Assembly: GCA_013204985.1 (NCBI GenBank)
Contig: JABMLG010000004.1
Span: 310,001-374,000 of the forward strand
DNA length: 64,000 bases
Source of the DNA: Microbacteriaceae bacterium VKM Ac-2855
GTDB lineage: Bacteria > Actinomycetota > Actinomycetes > Actinomycetales > Microbacteriaceae
Reading direction: 5' to 3'
In this document: positions 44,680-54,160 of the stretch, piece by piece
Position numbering within the stretch: position 1 is the first letter of the stretch
Layout of the letters: each line of letters starts with the position of its first letter
Position numbers and translations under genes: made by a program
The notes under the pieces: generated by a model
What the model saw: the letters and a program-made list of their open reading frames with translations, nothing else
The model's database searches: none
Told to the model about the DNA's origin: nothing

Positions 44680-45318
44680 TCAGCTCAGCGTGCCCGGCGC
44701 GCGGTAGCGGAACTCGGCATCCTCCGGACCGATCGGCCGGATGATGCGCGCCGGCACCCCACCGACGACGACCCTCGGCGGCACGTTCTTGGTGACCACA
44801 GCGCCGGCACCGATGACGGAGCCCGCGCCGATGGTGATGCCGGGCAGGATGGTGACGTTCGAGCCGACCCAGACATCGTCCTCGATGCGCACGGGCGTCG
44901 AGAACTGCTCGCCGGCGGGCCGCAGGGCGGGATCGACCGGGTGACCGGCGGTCGAGATGGTCACGTTCGGGGCGAACATCACGCGCGCGCCGATGAAGAC
45001 GTCCGCGTCATCGACGATCGTGAGGTTGAAGTTCGCGTACACGGGGCCCGCGAGGTGGATGTGCTTGCCGTAGGACACGTGCAGCGGCGGCTCGAACCAG
45101 ACGTGTTCACCGTCGCCGCCCGAGCCGAGCAACTCGGTGAGGATGCGCGTGCGCTCGGCGGTCTCGCTCGGACGCGTGCGGTTGAAGTCGTAGACCAGCT
45201 CTTTGCCGGCCGCTCGCTCCGCCTCGAGCTCCTCGAGGCCGGGGCCCACATCGACGTACAACTCGCCGTTGTTCGCCGTGGCGCGCATCCGCACGTATTC
45301 CTCGGTGTGCTCGGTCAT
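44680..45318 (-). CDS. Sugar O-acetyltransferase (maltose/galactoside type)
   Basis: 212 residues from ATG 45318, with GCAGGAGTAGAG upstream. N-terminal Mac domain (LEAERAAGKELVYDFNRTRP) followed by a left-handed beta-helix of hexapeptide repeats: VFIGARVMFAPNVTIST, then AGHPVDP with the catalytic His, then 'VWVGSNVTILPGITIGAGSV' and GGVPARII. Transfers acetyl from acetyl-CoA to a sugar hydroxyl. Monocistronic, followed downstream by hairpin P1 copy 3 on the upstream side. Confidence 0.93.
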   Translation of the reverse strand: MTEHTEEYVRMRATANNGELYVDVGPGLEELEAERAAGKELVYDFNRTRPSETAERTRILTELLGSGGDGEHVWFEPPLHVSYGKHIHLAGPVYANFNLTIVDDADVFIGARVMFAPNVTISTAGHPVDPALRPAGEQFSTPVRIEDDVWVGSNVTILPGITIGAGSVIGAGAVVTKNVPPRVVVGGVPARIIRPIGPEDAEFRYRAPGTLS

Positions 45319-45365
45319 CTCTACTCCTGCTCGAGTCGTGGTGGTAGGTGGCCGCTCGTTCCCCT

Positions 45366-45432
45366 CCCCGCGAGATGCCTTATATGCACGCTCTCCGCGG
45401 CGCGTCGCGTGCATAAGAGGCATCTCGCGGGG
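45366..45432. repeat. Palindromic repeat family P1, copy 3
   Basis: 25-bp arms at 45366-45390 and 45408-45432 with two mismatches and a 17-nt loop. Same orientation as copy 2. Lies between the acetyltransferase start and the dehydrogenase stop, both on the minus strand. Confidence 0.9.
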
Positions 45433-45456
45433 CTCAGCGCGAGGAGAATCGCGAAA

Positions 45457-46602
45457 TCAACTCAGCGTGCGCGCCAGCGGGTCGAAGTCGAGAGGTACGG
45501 AGCCGATCGGCTCGACCGTCGACGTCACCGGGACGAAGGTACCGGATGCAGCCGACTCCTCGATCGCGACCAGTGCGTCGAGCACGTGATAGCCGAGCTC
45601 GCCGGTCGCCAGGTGCGGGCGGCCGGCACGGATCGCGCGGGCCATGTCGAGCACACCGAGGCCGCGACCCGAGACGACGCCCTCCTCCTCGATCTCGATC
45701 CATTCCTGCGTGATCGGCATCGCCAGTTCGGTCAGTGGGCGCACGATCGCGACGCGACCCGAGAAGGTGTTCGGGTCCGGCAGCACGATGGTGCCCTCGG
45801 TACCCGAGATCTCGAACACGCCGTGGCGGAACAGCGGCGAGTCGAAGCTCAGCAGGTTCTGCGCCTGGCCGCCCCGCTCGAACTGCGCGAGCACACTGAC
45901 GGTCGACGGCACCTCGACCGGGAAGGTGTCGCCGGCGTTCGGTCCGGCCTTGATCGTGCGCTGCTCGTCCGCCTTCAACCCGAGCGCCGCGACCGTGGCG
46001 ATGGGGCCGAAGATCTGCACGAGCGCGGTGAAGTAGTACGGGCCCATGTCGAACAGCGGGCCGCCACCGTTCGCGAACAGGAAGGCGGGGCTCGGGTGGA
46101 ACAGGTCGGGGCCCTGCCACTGCATCGAGGTCTGCGCGAACAGCGGACGCCCGATGGCGCCGGCCTCGATCGCCCGCTTGGCGGTCTGGATGCCGGGGCC
46201 GAGGACGGTGTCGGGCGCGATTCCCACGCGCAGACCGACCGCATCCGCCTGCTCGAGCAAGGCGAGCGCGCTCTCGCGGGTGACCGCGATGGGCTTCTCG
46301 CTCCACACGTTCTTACCGGCGGCGATGATCGCCGACGAGACCTCGGCGTGCACGGCGGGGATCGTGAGGTTGATCACGATCTCGACGCCGGGGTGCGCGA
46401 GCACGTCCTCCGTGGTGCCGAACGCGGGTACGCCGTACTTCTCGGCCTGGGCGCGAGCGCGGTCCTGATCGAGGTCGGCGACGATCAGCACCTCGACGTC
46501 GGGGAAGGTGACGAGGTTCGTCAGGTACTGGTCGGAGATGTTGCCGGCGCCGATGAAGCCGACACCGACGGTGCCCGATCCTTTCGGGGTGAACACGGCC
46601 AT
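45457..46602 (-). CDS. Gfo/Idh/MocA-family oxidoreductase
   Basis: 381 residues. N-terminal Rossmann fold VGVGFIGAGNISDQYLTNL (12-30), then the family signature SEKPIAV (101-107) with the catalytic lysine, and GPLFDMGPYYFTAL in the C-terminal substrate domain. Likely an NAD(P)-dependent sugar or inositol dehydrogenase. Its ATG shares one base with the stop of the upstream sugar isomerase/epimerase, and the pair is divergent from a TetR gene. This combination is typical of catabolic loci for rare sugars or inositol derivatives. Confidence 0.93.
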   Translation of the reverse strand: MAVFTPKGSGTVGVGFIGAGNISDQYLTNLVTFPDVEVLIVADLDQDRARAQAEKYGVPAFGTTEDVLAHPGVEIVINLTIPAVHAEVSSAIIAAGKNVWSEKPIAVTRESALALLEQADAVGLRVGIAPDTVLGPGIQTAKRAIEAGAIGRPLFAQTSMQWQGPDLFHPSPAFLFANGGGPLFDMGPYYFTALVQIFGPIATVAALGLKADEQRTIKAGPNAGDTFPVEVPSTVSVLAQFERGGQAQNLLSFDSPLFRHGVFEISGTEGTIVLPDPNTFSGRVAIVRPLTELAMPITQEWIEIEEEGVVSGRGLGVLDMARAIRAGRPHLATGELGYHVLDALVAIEESAASGTFVPVTSTVEPIGSVPLDFDPLARTLS

Positions 46603-47411
46603 CAGGACAGGCCTCGCGCGGCGAGCCAGGCGTAGCTCTCGGCGATGCCGTCGAGCAGATCGCCTCCGGGATAGGAGTCGTACTCGATCACGGCGTACTC
46701 GATCGAGCCCGCGACGTCGAGCGAGGCGGCGAGCGGTACGACACCGCGTCCGGCCGGCACCTGGTCGGAGGGCAGCGCGAAGTCCTCGGTCGGCTCGGAG
46801 TCGAGCGTTCCGTCCTTCACGTGCACGGCGATCACGCGGTCGCCGAGGCGACGCAGCAGCTCGGGAACATCGGCTGCGCCGAGAGCCGCCCAGTACAGGT
46901 CGACCTCGAGGACGACCGCCGGGTCGAGCAGCTCCGCGAAGACCTCGAGCGCGATCCGCTCGTCGATCGCGCTCTGGATCTCGTGACCGTGATTGTGGTA
47001 CCCGACGCGGAGTCCGTACGCGGCGGCGGATGCGGCGGCCTCGTTCAGCAGGCGCGCGGTCTCCTGGATGTCGGCGAGGCTGGTCCAGCGCTCGGGCGCG
47101 ACATAGGGATCGATGACGGTCGTGATGCCGAGCGTCTTCGCGGCGGTGAAGACCTCGTCGTGGGTCGGCGCGGCCATAACGGTGCCATCGGGCAGCGGGA
47201 TGGAGGTGGAGGCGATGAACGCGTGCCCGGTCTTGGCCGAGAGGCCGTGGCGCGCGAACGCTGCGGCGAGGTCATCCGCGCGGTTCACGAAGTCGAAGGC
47301 TTCGACCGTGGTGAGGCCGATCTCGGCGAGCCGCGAGAGCGTGCCGTCGATGTCCGCCGTCAGGAGGTCGTTGACCGTGTAGAGCTGGAGCGAGATGGTC
47401 GGTGCCGTCAC
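46602..47411 (-). CDS. Sugar phosphate isomerase/epimerase (xylose isomerase-like TIM barrel)
   Basis: 269 residues from the GTG at 47411, which has GAAGG about 8 nt upstream; an ATG at 47435 would add eight residues but lacks a ribosome site. AP_endonuc_2 fold: start ISLQLYTVNDLL, metal-binding YHNHGHEI (about 136-143), EVDLYWAA (about 171-178), and VHVKDGTL near 203. Probably interconverts sugars or keto-inositols, feeding or following the Gfo/Idh enzyme encoded just downstream. Confidence 0.9.
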   Translation of the reverse strand: MTAPTISLQLYTVNDLLTADIDGTLSRLAEIGLTTVEAFDFVNRADDLAAAFARHGLSAKTGHAFIASTSIPLPDGTVMAAPTHDEVFTAAKTLGITTVIDPYVAPERWTSLADIQETARLLNEAAASAAAYGLRVGYHNHGHEIQSAIDERIALEVFAELLDPAVVLEVDLYWAALGAADVPELLRRLGDRVIAVHVKDGTLDSEPTEDFALPSDQVPAGRGVVPLAASLDVAGSIEYAVIEYDSYPGGDLLDGIAESYAWLAARGLS

Positions 47412-47489
47412 CGTGAGCCTTCTTTCTAACGTCATTGTCGGGCCCCGGCGCGATGCTCCGATCCGGGTCAGAGAGAGGCTAACAGAAAT

Positions 47490-47505
47490 ACCTCCGCTTG
47501 GAGGT
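47490..47505. promoter_or_regulatory. Candidate TetR operator between the sugar operon and its regulator
   Basis: Perfect palindrome ACCTCC-GCTT-GGAGGT in the divergent region, 79 bp from the isomerase start and 41 bp from the TetR start, extended by an AAAT/TTTT flank. Confidence 0.6.
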
Positions 47506-47533
47506 TTTTCTTCGCGAGGTGCGGATGCGCACC

Positions 47534-47539
47534 TAGGAT
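47534..47539 (+). promoter_or_regulatory. -10 box of a likely leaderless promoter
   Basis: TAGGAT ends 6 nt before the TetR ATG at 47546. Confidence 0.5.
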
Positions 47540-47545
47540 GGCCGC

Positions 47546-48151
47546 ATGCCCAGCGACAGCGCAGCCCCACGGTCCGGCCGCAGCGGCACCTACGCCAAGG
47601 GTGTCGCGCGACGCCAGGAGATCCTGGACCGCGCGATCGAGGTCTTCGCCGAACGCGGCGCGAACGGCACGTCGCTGCGCGCCATCGCCGAAGCCATCGG
47701 AGTCTCGCACGCCGCACTGCTGCACTACTTCGCCTCGCGCGAGCAGCTGCTCGTCGAGGTCTTCCGCGCGGCGGAGGCGAAGCTCGGCGAAGACGACCCG
47801 AAGCAGCGGCAGGGCTCGCCCGTGGCGGGGATGACGCACGCGGCGCGACGCAACCGCGGCGTCCCCGGGCTCGTGCAGCTCTACTCGACGCTGGTCGCCA
47901 GCGCCCTGGAGGAGGGGCACGACGACGCGCAGCAGCACTTCGGTGCCCGCTTCGCGCGGCTGCGCACCGAGTTGACCGAGCAGGTCGCCGTCGAGCAGGA
48001 GGCGGGACGCATCCGCACCGACATCGAACCCGCCGCCGTCGCCGCCCTCATCATCGGCGCCTCCGACGGCCTGCAGATCCAGTGGCTGCTCGAGCCCAGC
48101 GTCAACATGGAAGCCTCGCTCGAACTCCTCGACACCCTGCTGAGTTCGTAG
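47546..48151 (+). CDS. TetR-family transcriptional regulator
   Basis: 201 residues. Helix-turn-helix at about 22-68: RRQEILDRAIEVFAERGANG, then 'LRAIAEAIGVSHAALLHYFA'. The ligand domain ends LDTLLSS. It is divergent from the isomerase/dehydrogenase operon with the ACCTCC palindrome between, so it is the probable local repressor. It may also influence the MFS transporter gene downstream, though that gene has a different palindrome. Confidence 0.93.
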   Translation: MPSDSAAPRSGRSGTYAKGVARRQEILDRAIEVFAERGANGTSLRAIAEAIGVSHAALLHYFASREQLLVEVFRAAEAKLGEDDPKQRQGSPVAGMTHAARRNRGVPGLVQLYSTLVASALEEGHDDAQQHFGARFARLRTELTEQVAVEQEAGRIRTDIEPAAVAALIIGASDGLQIQWLLEPSVNMEASLELLDTLLSS

Positions 48152-48167
48152 GCGGATCTCCTCGTTC

Positions 48168-48620
48168 CTCGTCGGTCCGCGGCGGTCGGCCCACCCAGAA
48201 GGTCGCGCCCCACAGAGCCCGTTCCGTCGCGCTGCGAGAATTCGCTGCAACGCGAATTCCCGTCGCGGCGCTCCGCGCGCAACGCGCCCACAGCACAGCC
48301 GGAAGACCAGCGACCGACCTCGTCGGTCCGCGGCGGTCGGCCCACCCAGAAGGTCGCGCCCCACAGAGCCCGTTCCGTCGCGCTGCGAGAATTCGCTGCA
48401 ACGCGAATTCCCGTCACGGCGCTCCGCGCGCAACACGCCCACAGCACAGCCGAAAGACCAGCGACCACCCTCGTCGGTCCGCGGCGGTCGGCCCGCGCAG
48501 TCCGTAGCGTTCCACAGAGCCGGTTCCGTCGCGCTGCGAGAATTCGCTGCAACGCGAATTCCCGTCGCGGCGCTCCGCGCGCAACACGCCCACAGCACAG
48601 CCGAAAGACCAGCGACTGTC
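48168..48620. repeat. 151-bp tandem repeat, three units
   Basis: Units start with CTCGTCGGTCCGCGGCGGTC at 48168, 48319 and 48470, exactly 151 bp apart, and end near 48620. Each holds a short perfect palindrome GAATTCGC-TGCAAC-GCGAATTC region, unusually AT-rich for this genome. Located downstream of the TetR gene. No gene is encoded. Confidence 0.95.
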
Positions 48621-48638
48621 CACAAGCGACGCCATTCC

Positions 48639-48657
48639 GGGTTGCCGTTTCTTTGAC
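48639..48657. repeat. Solitary copy of the P5 19-mer
   Basis: GGGTTGCCGTTTCTTTGAC, identical to the inverted half-repeat of the array at 14.7-15.1 kb. Confidence 0.85.
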
Positions 48658-48680
48658 ACGCGGAATCGCCCGATGAAGAA

Positions 48681-48727
48681 GGGGTTGTCACCGCGCCCCG
48701 CGCGGAGCGGGACGCAGTGACAACCCC
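48681..48727. terminator. Hairpin repeat family P4, copy 2
   Basis: 15-bp arms (48681-48695 and 48713-48727) with one mismatch, ending 14 bp before the MFS stop. Likely shared terminator for the convergent units. Confidence 0.75.
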
Positions 48728-48741
48728 CGTCAGAGGTGCAG

Positions 48742-50022
48742 CTAGCGGACGCGCTTGATCGGGATGATCGCGAGCGCGCCGAGGATGCCGATGATTCCGG
48801 CGCCCCAGAGCATCAGCACATAGTTGCCCGAACCGACGCCGCCGATGCTGAGCAGGAAGCCCGCGAAGGCCGGGGCCAGCGACTGCGGCAGCGCGTTGGC
48901 GATGTTCACCACGCCGAGGTCCTTGCCGGGGCGGTCGGCGTTCGGCAGCACGTCGACGATCAGCGCCGTGTCGACGGCGGCGTAGATGCCGTAGGCGAAG
49001 CCCATCACGATCTCGGCGACGTAGAACATGAACAGCGTGTCGGTGCTCACCAGCAGGATGAGGCCGACAGCGAACAGCGCCGTCGATCCGCCGACGAAGA
49101 TCTTGCGGCGGCCGAGCTTGTCGGAGAGCCAGCCGGAGAAGGAGGAGCTGATCAGCAGAGCGATCGTGTACAGCAGAACACCGAAGGCGACGGCCTGGGT
49201 GGCCTCGACCGCGCCCATGCCGATGTGGTCCTGCATGTAGAGCAGGCGGTAGGTCGTGAACATGAACGTCGCGAAGATGATCAGGAAGCGCGACCACCAG
49301 GCGAAGCCGAAGTCGGGGTTCTTGAAGGGGTTCGTCCAGAACGAGGAGATCAGGTTGAGGAAGGTGAACTTCTTCAGCTCGTAGTCGGGCAGCTCGTCCT
49401 TCGCGACGAAGGCGTAGATGAGCACGAGCACAACGGCGAAGATGCCGGGAGCGATGAACAGCATCGGCAGGTCGCCGACGAGCACCACGGCGAGGTAGGT
49501 ACCGGCGAGCACAGCTAGGTTCTGGGCGAGGGCGATCACCGAGGAGGCTGCGCCGCGCTGCACGAACGGCACGTTGTCGGCGAAGCTCGCGGTCAGGGCC
49601 GCGAACACGGAGTTCGCCGCGACCTGGCAGAGGAGCCAGCCGAGGGTCAGCATCAGCACGTCGTTCGAGAAGCCGAGCCAGACGAGCGAGCCGAGGAAGG
49701 CGAGCACCCCGCCGACGAGCCACGGGCGCCGACGGCCCCAGCGGGTACGGGTGCGGTCGCTCAGCGCGCCGGCGAGCGGGTTGGCGAACAGAGCGCCGAG
49801 GGCACCGATCGGCAGGACCGTGGCGATGACGCTCGCCGGGTCGCTCGGGTTGAGCTCCTGCGCCTTGAGCTGCATGGTGACGTAGACCGGGGCGAGCAGG
49901 GCGATGAAGAGACCGAACTGTGCGGCACCGAGCGCCCACATGTAGAACTTCGATACGCGCTCCGTGCTGACCGGAGTGGTGAATGGAGCTGGTGCTACGG
50001 GGTCGGTCATCTTCGACGACAT
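48742..50022 (-). CDS. MFS transporter, sugar/SLC45-like
   Basis: 426 residues from ATG 50022, with AAGGAGGCGTCA upstream. Twelve predicted helices; the loop after helix 2 reads 'AGALSDRTRTRWGRRRPWLV', the signature of the GPH/SLC45-type sugar transporters, and GWLSDKLGRRKIF marks the equivalent loop in the second half. Probably imports a sugar or glycoside. A CCAACCA-C-TGGTTGG palindrome 29 bp upstream of the start is a likely repressor site. The proximity of the TetR and sugar-catabolic genes suggests a joint role. Confidence 0.9.
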   Translation of the reverse strand: MSSKMTDPVAPAPFTTPVSTERVSKFYMWALGAAQFGLFIALLAPVYVTMQLKAQELNPSDPASVIATVLPIGALGALFANPLAGALSDRTRTRWGRRRPWLVGGVLAFLGSLVWLGFSNDVLMLTLGWLLCQVAANSVFAALTASFADNVPFVQRGAASSVIALAQNLAVLAGTYLAVVLVGDLPMLFIAPGIFAVVLVLIYAFVAKDELPDYELKKFTFLNLISSFWTNPFKNPDFGFAWWSRFLIIFATFMFTTYRLLYMQDHIGMGAVEATQAVAFGVLLYTIALLISSSFSGWLSDKLGRRKIFVGGSTALFAVGLILLVSTDTLFMFYVAEIVMGFAYGIYAAVDTALIVDVLPNADRPGKDLGVVNIANALPQSLAPAFAGFLLSIGGVGSGNYVLMLWGAGIIGILGALAIIPIKRVR

Positions 50023-50051
50023 TGACGCCTCCTTGAGTCAGTAAACCAATA

Positions 50052-50066
50052 CCAACCACTGGTTGG
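50052..50066. promoter_or_regulatory. Candidate repressor operator upstream of the MFS transporter
   Basis: Perfect palindrome CCAACCA-C-TGGTTGG between AT-rich flanks, 30-45 bp upstream of the ATG. Symmetry suits TetR or LacI-type dimers; the regulator is not identified. Confidence 0.55.
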
Positions 50067-50217
50067 CTTTGGTCATCGTAGGTGTCATGTCAGCACATCT
50101 GCAATACCAAACGGCCTTCGGTTTCGTAGAAACGCAACATTTGTCGTTTTGCTCGTGCCAAGCGCCGCTTCGTTGTCGCTCGACGCCCAGCGCGGGTCAG
50201 TCCGGCCCGCACCTCGA

Positions 50218-50291
50218 CGACACAACCTCGGCTGGAAGTGCGCCTCAGCCGCGATCACGCCTGAGATCGCTTCACAGCCGAGGTTGTGTCG
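50218..50291. repeat. Hairpin repeat family P3, copy at 50.2 kb
   Basis: Perfect 17-bp arms CGACACAACCTCGGCTG (50218-50234) and its complement (50275-50291) around a 40-nt loop. It sits with hairpin P2 copy 3 in the 424-bp gap between the MFS promoter and the amidohydrolase stop. Confidence 0.9.
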
Positions 50292-50342
50292 TCCTCCCCT
50301 CCGCCCCGCAACCGACGCGCACGGCCGGGCCCCCGTCAAAGA

Positions 50343-50385
50343 CGAAAAGTTGCAGGAGTCGAGCGCCGACTCCTGCAACTCTTCG
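50343..50385. repeat. Hairpin repeat family P2, copy 3
   Basis: 19-bp arms 50343-50361 and 50367-50385 with one mismatch and a 5-nt loop. Downstream of the amidohydrolase gene; likely terminator. Confidence 0.85.
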
Positions 50386-50446
50386 GATGAGGTGGGTCGC
50401 CACTCCGGCCCGCGCCCGAGATGGCGGGACGCAGTGACGACCCGGT

Positions 50447-51649
50447 CTAGAGGAGCGCGCCGGACTCGGCCACCACGCGCCCGCGGTGGATCACCGTGCG
50501 GTCGAGAGCGCGGTCCATCACCGCGGCCGTGGGGGTGTCACCGCGCAGGATGACCAGCTCGGCCGGATCCCCCACCGCGGTACCGGGCCGGTCGGTCACG
50601 GCACGAAGACGCGTCAGTCCGCCGTCGATCACGGTCGCCCCGCCCCACGTCGCCACCGCGAGGGCGTGCTCGATCAGTGCGTCGTCGGAGTAGCCCTGGC
50701 CGTGCGCGAGCAGGAAGGTGCGCTCGAGCATGTCGCCGTTGCCCCAGGGCGACCAGTAGTCGCGCTGGCCGTCCATCCCGAGCCCGACCCGGACGCCGGC
50801 ATCGAGCAGATCGAGCAGCGGCAGCTCCAGACCCTTGCCCGGCGCGATGTTCGTCAGCGCGATGTCGAGGGATGCGAGGGTGCCGATCGTCGGAGCGACG
50901 GCCGGCTCATCGGAGGCGAGCGCGAAGGCGTGCGAGATCGAGACCTTTCCGGCCATCCCCAACGCGCGGGTGCGCTCGGCGATCAGCTCCATCGAGAACA
51001 AGCCGAGCGAGCCGCCCTCGTGCAGGTGGATGTCGATGCCGACCTGGCGTTTCTCGGCCAGCGCGAAGACCGCGTCGAGGTGACGGATGGGGTCGCGGTC
51101 GATCTCGCACGGGTCGATGCCGCCGATCAGGTCGCCGCCGAGCGCCAGCGCCTCGTCGAGCAACTCGACGACTCCCGGCTCCAAGAAGATGCCGACCTGG
51201 GGGAACGCGACGATCTCCACATCCGCTTGATCCCGGTGCGCCTCGCGGGCGGCGAGCACACCCTCGAACTTCTCGAGGCCCGTGTCAGCGTCGACCTGCG
51301 CGTGACTGCGGACGCGGGTCGCGCCCTTCTCGATCATGGTGCGCAGCGTATAGGTGGCGCGGTCCGCGACGGAGGCTTCGGCGCTGCGCCAGTTCTCGCG
51401 GTCGTTCATGATGCGCCCCCAGCGTCCGCTCTCGCCGGTGCGCGGGCGGAAGGGCAGCCCCATCCGGGTCGAGTCGAGGTGCACGTGCACGTCGGAGAAG
51501 GACGGCACGAGGATTCCGCCGCGTCCCTCCACGACAAGACCATCGGATGCGGTGCCGACCGGTTCGATCGCGAGGATCCCGGTCTCGTCGACGACGACAT
51601 CGCTCGCTTCGCCGCCCCAGGGGCGGACATCGCGGAGGATCGTGGGCAT
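50447..51649 (-). CDS. Metal-dependent amidohydrolase (cytosine deaminase-like)
   Basis: 400 residues from ATG 51649, with AAAGGAACACTC upstream. Metal-binding motif VHVHLD (54-59), later IDIHLHEGG (about 206-214) and SISHAFAL (about 238-245), and an aspartate in LGMDGQRDYW (about 296-305), as in the CodA/N-isopropylammelide branch of the amidohydrolase superfamily. Removes an amino or amide group from a heterocycle or related compound. It is the last gene of an operon-like run with the oligopeptide-type ABC transporter, 94 bp from the binding-protein gene, so it probably processes the imported compound. Confidence 0.9.
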   Translation of the reverse strand: MPTILRDVRPWGGEASDVVVDETGILAIEPVGTASDGLVVEGRGGILVPSFSDVHVHLDSTRMGLPFRPRTGESGRWGRIMNDRENWRSAEASVADRATYTLRTMIEKGATRVRSHAQVDADTGLEKFEGVLAAREAHRDQADVEIVAFPQVGIFLEPGVVELLDEALALGGDLIGGIDPCEIDRDPIRHLDAVFALAEKRQVGIDIHLHEGGSLGLFSMELIAERTRALGMAGKVSISHAFALASDEPAVAPTIGTLASLDIALTNIAPGKGLELPLLDLLDAGVRVGLGMDGQRDYWSPWGNGDMLERTFLLAHGQGYSDDALIEHALAVATWGGATVIDGGLTRLRAVTDRPGTAVGDPAELVILRGDTPTAAVMDRALDRTVIHRGRVVAESGALL

Positions 51650-51743
51650 GAGTGTTCCTTTCCAGTGACGGGGTCGTCACTTCGTCGGCCCCGAGCGCGA
51701 ACCCGGCTGCGGCCGACGAAGTGACGAGCCTTCGTGCGTGGGG

Positions 51744-53261
51744 CTATTCGGTGAAGGTGATGTCGCTGAGCACGTACTCGCCGTCGGCCCGCGGAGTCCA
51801 CTCGATGCCGGAGGCGACCGCGTAGTCGGCCTCGGGCGTGAACAGCGGGTCGATGAAGGCGTTGTCGACGTTCAGTTGCGCCATCTCGGCGAAGACCGCG
51901 TCGCGGTCCGACCCGGTCACGGTGCGCTGCTGAGCGACGAGTGCGGCCATCTCGGCGGACTTCGCGTAGTCGTTCTGACCGCCGGAGAACAGGTTCGTGG
52001 CGGGCATGTCGCCGTCCATCGTCGAGGGCGCCCACGTGTTCAGGTACAGACCCTGCACCGAGACGGTGCCGTAGATGATGTTCGACAGGCTGGCCTGGTC
52101 CATGCCCTTCAGGTCGACGGCGATGCCGACGGCCTCGAGGTAGCCGCCGATCGCCTGGGCGATCTCGGCCGAGAGCGGGATGCGTCCCTCGGTCGCGTAC
52201 TCGAGCGGGATCGCGCTGCCGTCGTATCCCGCCTCTGCGAGCAGTGCCTTCGCCGCGTCGGGGTCGTACTCCGTGGCGTCGATGTCGGCGTAGCCGGCCA
52301 CATCCGGTGCGACGATCTGGTCGTTGGCGACCGCGCGTCCGCTCAGTACGCCGCTGACCAACGACTCCTTGTCGATCGCGAGCCAGATCGCCTGGCGGAT
52401 GCGCACATCAGCCAGCGGACCGGTGGTCGAGTTCATCCCGAGGAAGGTGACGCCGTTGGCCTCGCGGGAGGCGACGTTCACACCGGTACCGGTGAGCGAA
52501 TCCACCTGGTTAGGCGAAATCAACGCGATGTCGAGGCTGCCGGAGGAGACGCCGTTCAGACGCGCGTCCTCGTCTCCGACGGTCTGGAAGGTGACGGTGT
52601 CGACCTCGGGAACCGTGCCCCAGTAGTCCGCGTTCTTCTCGATCACGTAGTCGACGCCGCGGGTGTAGCTGACGAAGGTGAAGGGTCCGGAGCCGACGGG
52701 GGCGGCGGCGAAGCCCTCCGAGCCGAGCTCGGTGTAGACGTCCTCCGGAACGATCGAGATCGCGGTGGTGATCGACGGCCAGGGCGAGAACGGCGCGTTC
52801 AGCTGGAAGACGACGGTGGTGTCGTCGGGAGCGCTGACGGATTCGAGCGCACCCATGTAGCCGAGGTTGTCGGAGTCGGGGGAGGCCAAGATCGTGTTGT
52901 AGGTGAAGGCCACGTCGGAGGCCTTCAGCGTCTCGCCGTTCGAGAACTTCACATCGTCGCGGATCGTGTAGGTCCAGCTGGTGAAGTCGGCGCTCGGCGT
53001 CCATTCGATGGCGAGCGAGGGCTGGATCGCACCGTCGGCGTCGAGCTTCGTGAGCTGGTCGAAGAGGTTGTAGTAGTAGTTGTAGCCCGCGAGCGAGCCC
53101 TCCATGATCGGGTCCGGAGCCGACTCCGGCTCGGCGACCTGGCCGATGACGATGTCGCGATCGGCGGATGCGCTGGAGGTGCCGGAGCAACCGGTGAGGC
53201 CGGCGATCGCCAGAGCGATCGTCGAAAGGGCGAGGGTGGGCTTGAGCCATGTCCGGGTCAT
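51744..53261 (-). CDS. ABC transporter substrate-binding lipoprotein (family 5)
   Basis: 505 residues. Lipoprotein signal ends AGLTGC with Cys25. SBP_bac_5 features: LAIEWTPSADFTSWTYTIRD, 'VKFSNGETLKASDVAFTYNT', and 'IRQAIWLAIDKESLV'. It binds the substrate of the four-gene transporter encoded upstream, at the outer membrane face. Family members bind oligopeptides, nickel, opines and other compounds, so the ligand is not fixed by sequence. The link to an amidohydrolase suggests a modified amino acid or small amide. Confidence 0.93.
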   Translation of the reverse strand: MTRTWLKPTLALSTIALAIAGLTGCSGTSSASADRDIVIGQVAEPESAPDPIMEGSLAGYNYYYNLFDQLTKLDADGAIQPSLAIEWTPSADFTSWTYTIRDDVKFSNGETLKASDVAFTYNTILASPDSDNLGYMGALESVSAPDDTTVVFQLNAPFSPWPSITTAISIVPEDVYTELGSEGFAAAPVGSGPFTFVSYTRGVDYVIEKNADYWGTVPEVDTVTFQTVGDEDARLNGVSSGSLDIALISPNQVDSLTGTGVNVASREANGVTFLGMNSTTGPLADVRIRQAIWLAIDKESLVSGVLSGRAVANDQIVAPDVAGYADIDATEYDPDAAKALLAEAGYDGSAIPLEYATEGRIPLSAEIAQAIGGYLEAVGIAVDLKGMDQASLSNIIYGTVSVQGLYLNTWAPSTMDGDMPATNLFSGGQNDYAKSAEMAALVAQQRTVTGSDRDAVFAEMAQLNVDNAFIDPLFTPEADYAVASGIEWTPRADGEYVLSDITFTE

Positions 53262-53307
53262 CGGGGTGTGCTTTCTGTGTGAGGTCGACGGGTGCGGCGG
53301 TGCGCGG

Positions 53308-53342
53308 TGACGGCCCCCTTCGAGGAGGGGTTGTCGCCGCGT
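53308..53342. repeat. Degenerate P4-type hairpin
   Basis: GGTGACGGCCCCCTTC pairs imperfectly with GGAGGGGTTGTCGCC. It lies in the 89-bp gap between the ATPase stop (53351) and the binding-protein start (53261), both on the minus strand, so it could attenuate read-through. Confidence 0.5.
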
Positions 53343-53350
53343 CCCGTGGG

Positions 53351-54156
<806 letters not shown>

Positions 54157-54160
<4 letters not shown>

